Virus record (IMG/VR): IMGVR_UViG_3300007734_000546
Coordinates: 1 to 28,664 of that record
DNA: 28,664 nucleotides
DNA from: a virus
Direction: 5' to 3' (one strand)
Shown: positions 27,222-28,664 of the stretch, in pieces
Layout: every line of letters starts with the position of its first letter
Position numbering within the stretch: the first letter of the stretch is position 1
Program-made: the position numbers and the translations under genes
The notes under the pieces: generated by a model
Databases searched by the model: none
What the model was told of the DNA's origin: nothing
The model's input: only the letters and a program-made list of their open reading frames with translations

Positions 27222-28664
27222 AGACGAACAAGCTCTGATGGCGCGTCTATGGACGCCGCGCATCAAGGACAACCCGCTTAATTTCGTAGCGCTGGTATTC
27301 CCGTGGGGCGTCAAGGGCACGCCGCTAGAAAACTTTAAGGGGCCGCGCAAGTGGCAGCGCGAGGTGCTGCAAGACATCGCCGAGCATATTGAGGCGAACA
27401 AAGGCCAGTTGGACTACGCCGTGTTGCAATCGGCCATCTCGTCGGGGCGTGGTATTGGCAAGTCGGCCTTGGTCAGTTGGATCACGATCTGGATGCTGGC
27501 AACGCGCATCGGCTCGACGACGATCATCTCGGCCAACAGTGAATCCCAACTCAGAAGTATCACCTGGGCCGAGATCACCAAGTGGCTGGCGATGGCAATC
27601 AACTCGCACTGGTTTGAGGTTAGCGCGACCAGAGTCATGCCTGCCAAGTGGCTGACTGAACTGGTCGAGCGGGATTTGAAAAAGGGCACCAGGTACTGGG
27701 GCGTCGAGGGGCGGCTGTGGTCAGCGGAGAACCCCGACGCCTACGCGGGTGTGCATAACTACGACGGCGTGCTGGTGGTGTTCGACGAGGCAAGCGGTAT
27801 CGACGACACGATCTGGGCGGTGACAGCAGGCTTCTTTACTGAGAACACGCCCAACCGCTTTTGGTTGGCGTTCTCTAACCCGCGCCGCAACACGGGGTAC
27901 TTCTACGAGGCGTTCAATTCCAAGCGGGCGTTTTGGAAGACCAAGGTGGTAGATGCGCGCACGGTAGAAGGTACGGACAAACAGGTCTACGAGCGGATCA
28001 TCCAAGAGTACGGGCCAGACTCCAGCCAGGCGCACGTCGAGGTCTACGGGATGTTCCCAAGCGCGGGCGACGACCAGTTCATCGGGTCGGACATAGTGGA
28101 CGAGGCCATGAAGCGGGAACGGTACAAAGACCTGTCAGCGCCCATCGTCATTGGCGTCGATCCGGCGCGCTATGGCGCGGACGCCACGGTCATCGCCGTG
28201 CGCCAGGGACGGGATATTGTTAACATAACGCGGCACCGAGGCGACGACACGATGACGGTCGTGGGGTATGTGATCGACGCGATTGAAGAGTACAAGCCGA
28301 CTTTGGTGGTGATTGACGAGGGCGGCTTGGGGGCTGGGATTGTGGACAGGCTCAAGGAGCAACGGTACAAGATTAAGGGTGTGAACTTTGGGAATAAGGC
28401 CAAAAACCCGATAATGTACGGAAATATGCGCGCCCAAATGTGGGGTGAAATGAGGGAATGGCTGAAATCTGCTAGTATCCCGACCGACAGGTTCTTGAAG
28501 ACGGATTTAATTTCGCCTAAGATGAAGCCTGATTCACGTGGAACAATCTTCTTGGAGAGCAAGAAAGAAATGAAAGCACGGGGCTTGGCATCACCAGACG
28601 CAGCGGACGCTATATGCGTGACGTTTGCTTTTCCCGTGGCTCACCGCGAGTATACTGAGCCCAC
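27196..28664 (+). CDS. Large terminase subunit, 3'-truncated by window end
   Basis: An open frame of 489 codons runs to the edge without a stop. Motor motifs: Walker A SGRGIGKS (83-90, K89) and Walker B VVFDEAS (D197, E198). Nuclease motifs: GVDPARYGAD (D322), VVIDEGGLGAG (D374) and SPDAADAI (D471), as in the RNase H-like headful or cos nucleases. The ATG at 27196 lies inside the small terminase gene (26-bp overlap) and lacks its own Shine-Dalgarno, so it is likely coupled. A few more residues and the portal gene should follow. Confidence 0.92.
   Translation, partial: MQSTRYSAEDEQALMARLWTPRIKDNPLNFVALVFPWGVKGTPLENFKGPRKWQREVLQDIAEHIEANKGQLDYAVLQSAISSGRGIGKSALVSWITIWMLATRIGSTTIISANSESQLRSITWAEITKWLAMAINSHWFEVSATRVMPAKWLTELVERDLKKGTRYWGVEGRLWSAENPDAYAGVHNYDGVLVVFDEASGIDDTIWAVTAGFFTENTPNRFWLAFSNPRRNTGYFYEAFNSKRAFWKTKVVDARTVEGTDKQVYERIIQEYGPDSSQAHVEVYGMFPSAGDDQFIGSDIVDEAMKRERYKDLSAPIVIGVDPARYGADATVIAVRQGRDIVNITRHRGDDTMTVVGYVIDAIEEYKPTLVVIDEGGLGAGIVDRLKEQRYKIKGVNFGNKAKNPIMYGNMRAQMWGEMREWLKSASIPTDRFLKTDLISPKMKPDSRGTIFLESKKEMKARGLASPDAADAICVTFAFPVAHREYTEP

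Noticed and set aside
1-28664. tRNA genes, integrase, attachment sites and insertion sequences
   Set aside because: I looked for clover-leaf patterns with a TTC loop, tyrosine or serine recombinase motifs and transposase motifs and saw none; a dedicated scan would be needed to exclude a divergent tRNA.

Overview
The window is a phage genome segment with almost no spare DNA. It encodes a short-tailed, P22-type virion: P22-like coat protein, gp4-like tail accessory factor, gp10-like DNA stabilisation protein, tail fibre and ejection-type proteins. Downstream are a lysis module with a 3-TM holin and an M15 peptidase, a DNA polymerase A / primase-helicase replication module, and the terminase. 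The lysis gene types point to a Gram-negative host. Low-complexity linkers such as LAQPAQ and the style of the small ORFs resemble phages of Burkholderiales and other freshwater Betaproteobacteria, but that host is an inference. No integrase, CI-like repressor, tRNA or host gene is visible. The window opens in the tail of a probable scaffold gene and closes inside the large terminase. In a circular map only the end of the terminase, the portal and most of the scaffold would be missing, so it is probably most of a genome of somewhat over 30 kb.

Layout: (1) 1-12948, rightward: capsid, small head/fibre proteins, tail factors, fibre, ejection proteins, then lysis genes. Two intrinsic terminators (1835-1855, 2137-2159) lie between the early structural genes. 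(2) 12913-17056, leftward: fourteen mostly ATGA-overlapped genes. The operon starts with a VRR-NUC nuclease and an SNF2-type helicase, continues with many tiny genes including zinc-binding and membrane proteins, and ends with a HTH-like protein and a hidden 56-aa ORF. (3) 17121-23796, rightward: Cas4-like DUF2800 nuclease, a possible ssDNA-binding protein, family A DNA polymerase, a PAPS-reductase-like PP-loop protein, and a primase-helicase. A short divergent promoter with a symmetric operator-like sequence (17071-17103) separates regions 2 and 3. (4) 23793-26090, leftward: about ten small genes behind a strong sigma70-type promoter (26134-26161). They end at a UUCG intrinsic terminator embedded in the 3' end of the converging primase gene. 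(5) 26091-26789: a 700-bp non-coding control region with AT-rich operator-like repeats, tandem 9-bp motifs, a 27-bp duplication, a triple 7-bp repeat, an inverted repeat and a four-copy 23/24-bp iteron array. (6) 26790-end, rightward: small and large terminase.

The parts likely act as follows. The leftward operon in region 4 looks like an early takeover set. Regions 2 and 3 supply nuclease, helicase, polymerase and primase functions for replication and recombination. The terminase packages DNA into the P22-like head, perhaps by recognising the repeats just upstream of its own gene. The most interesting items are the repeat-rich region upstream of the terminase, the unexplained cysteine-rich and tiny genes of region 4, and the PAPS-reductase-like gene within the replication module.
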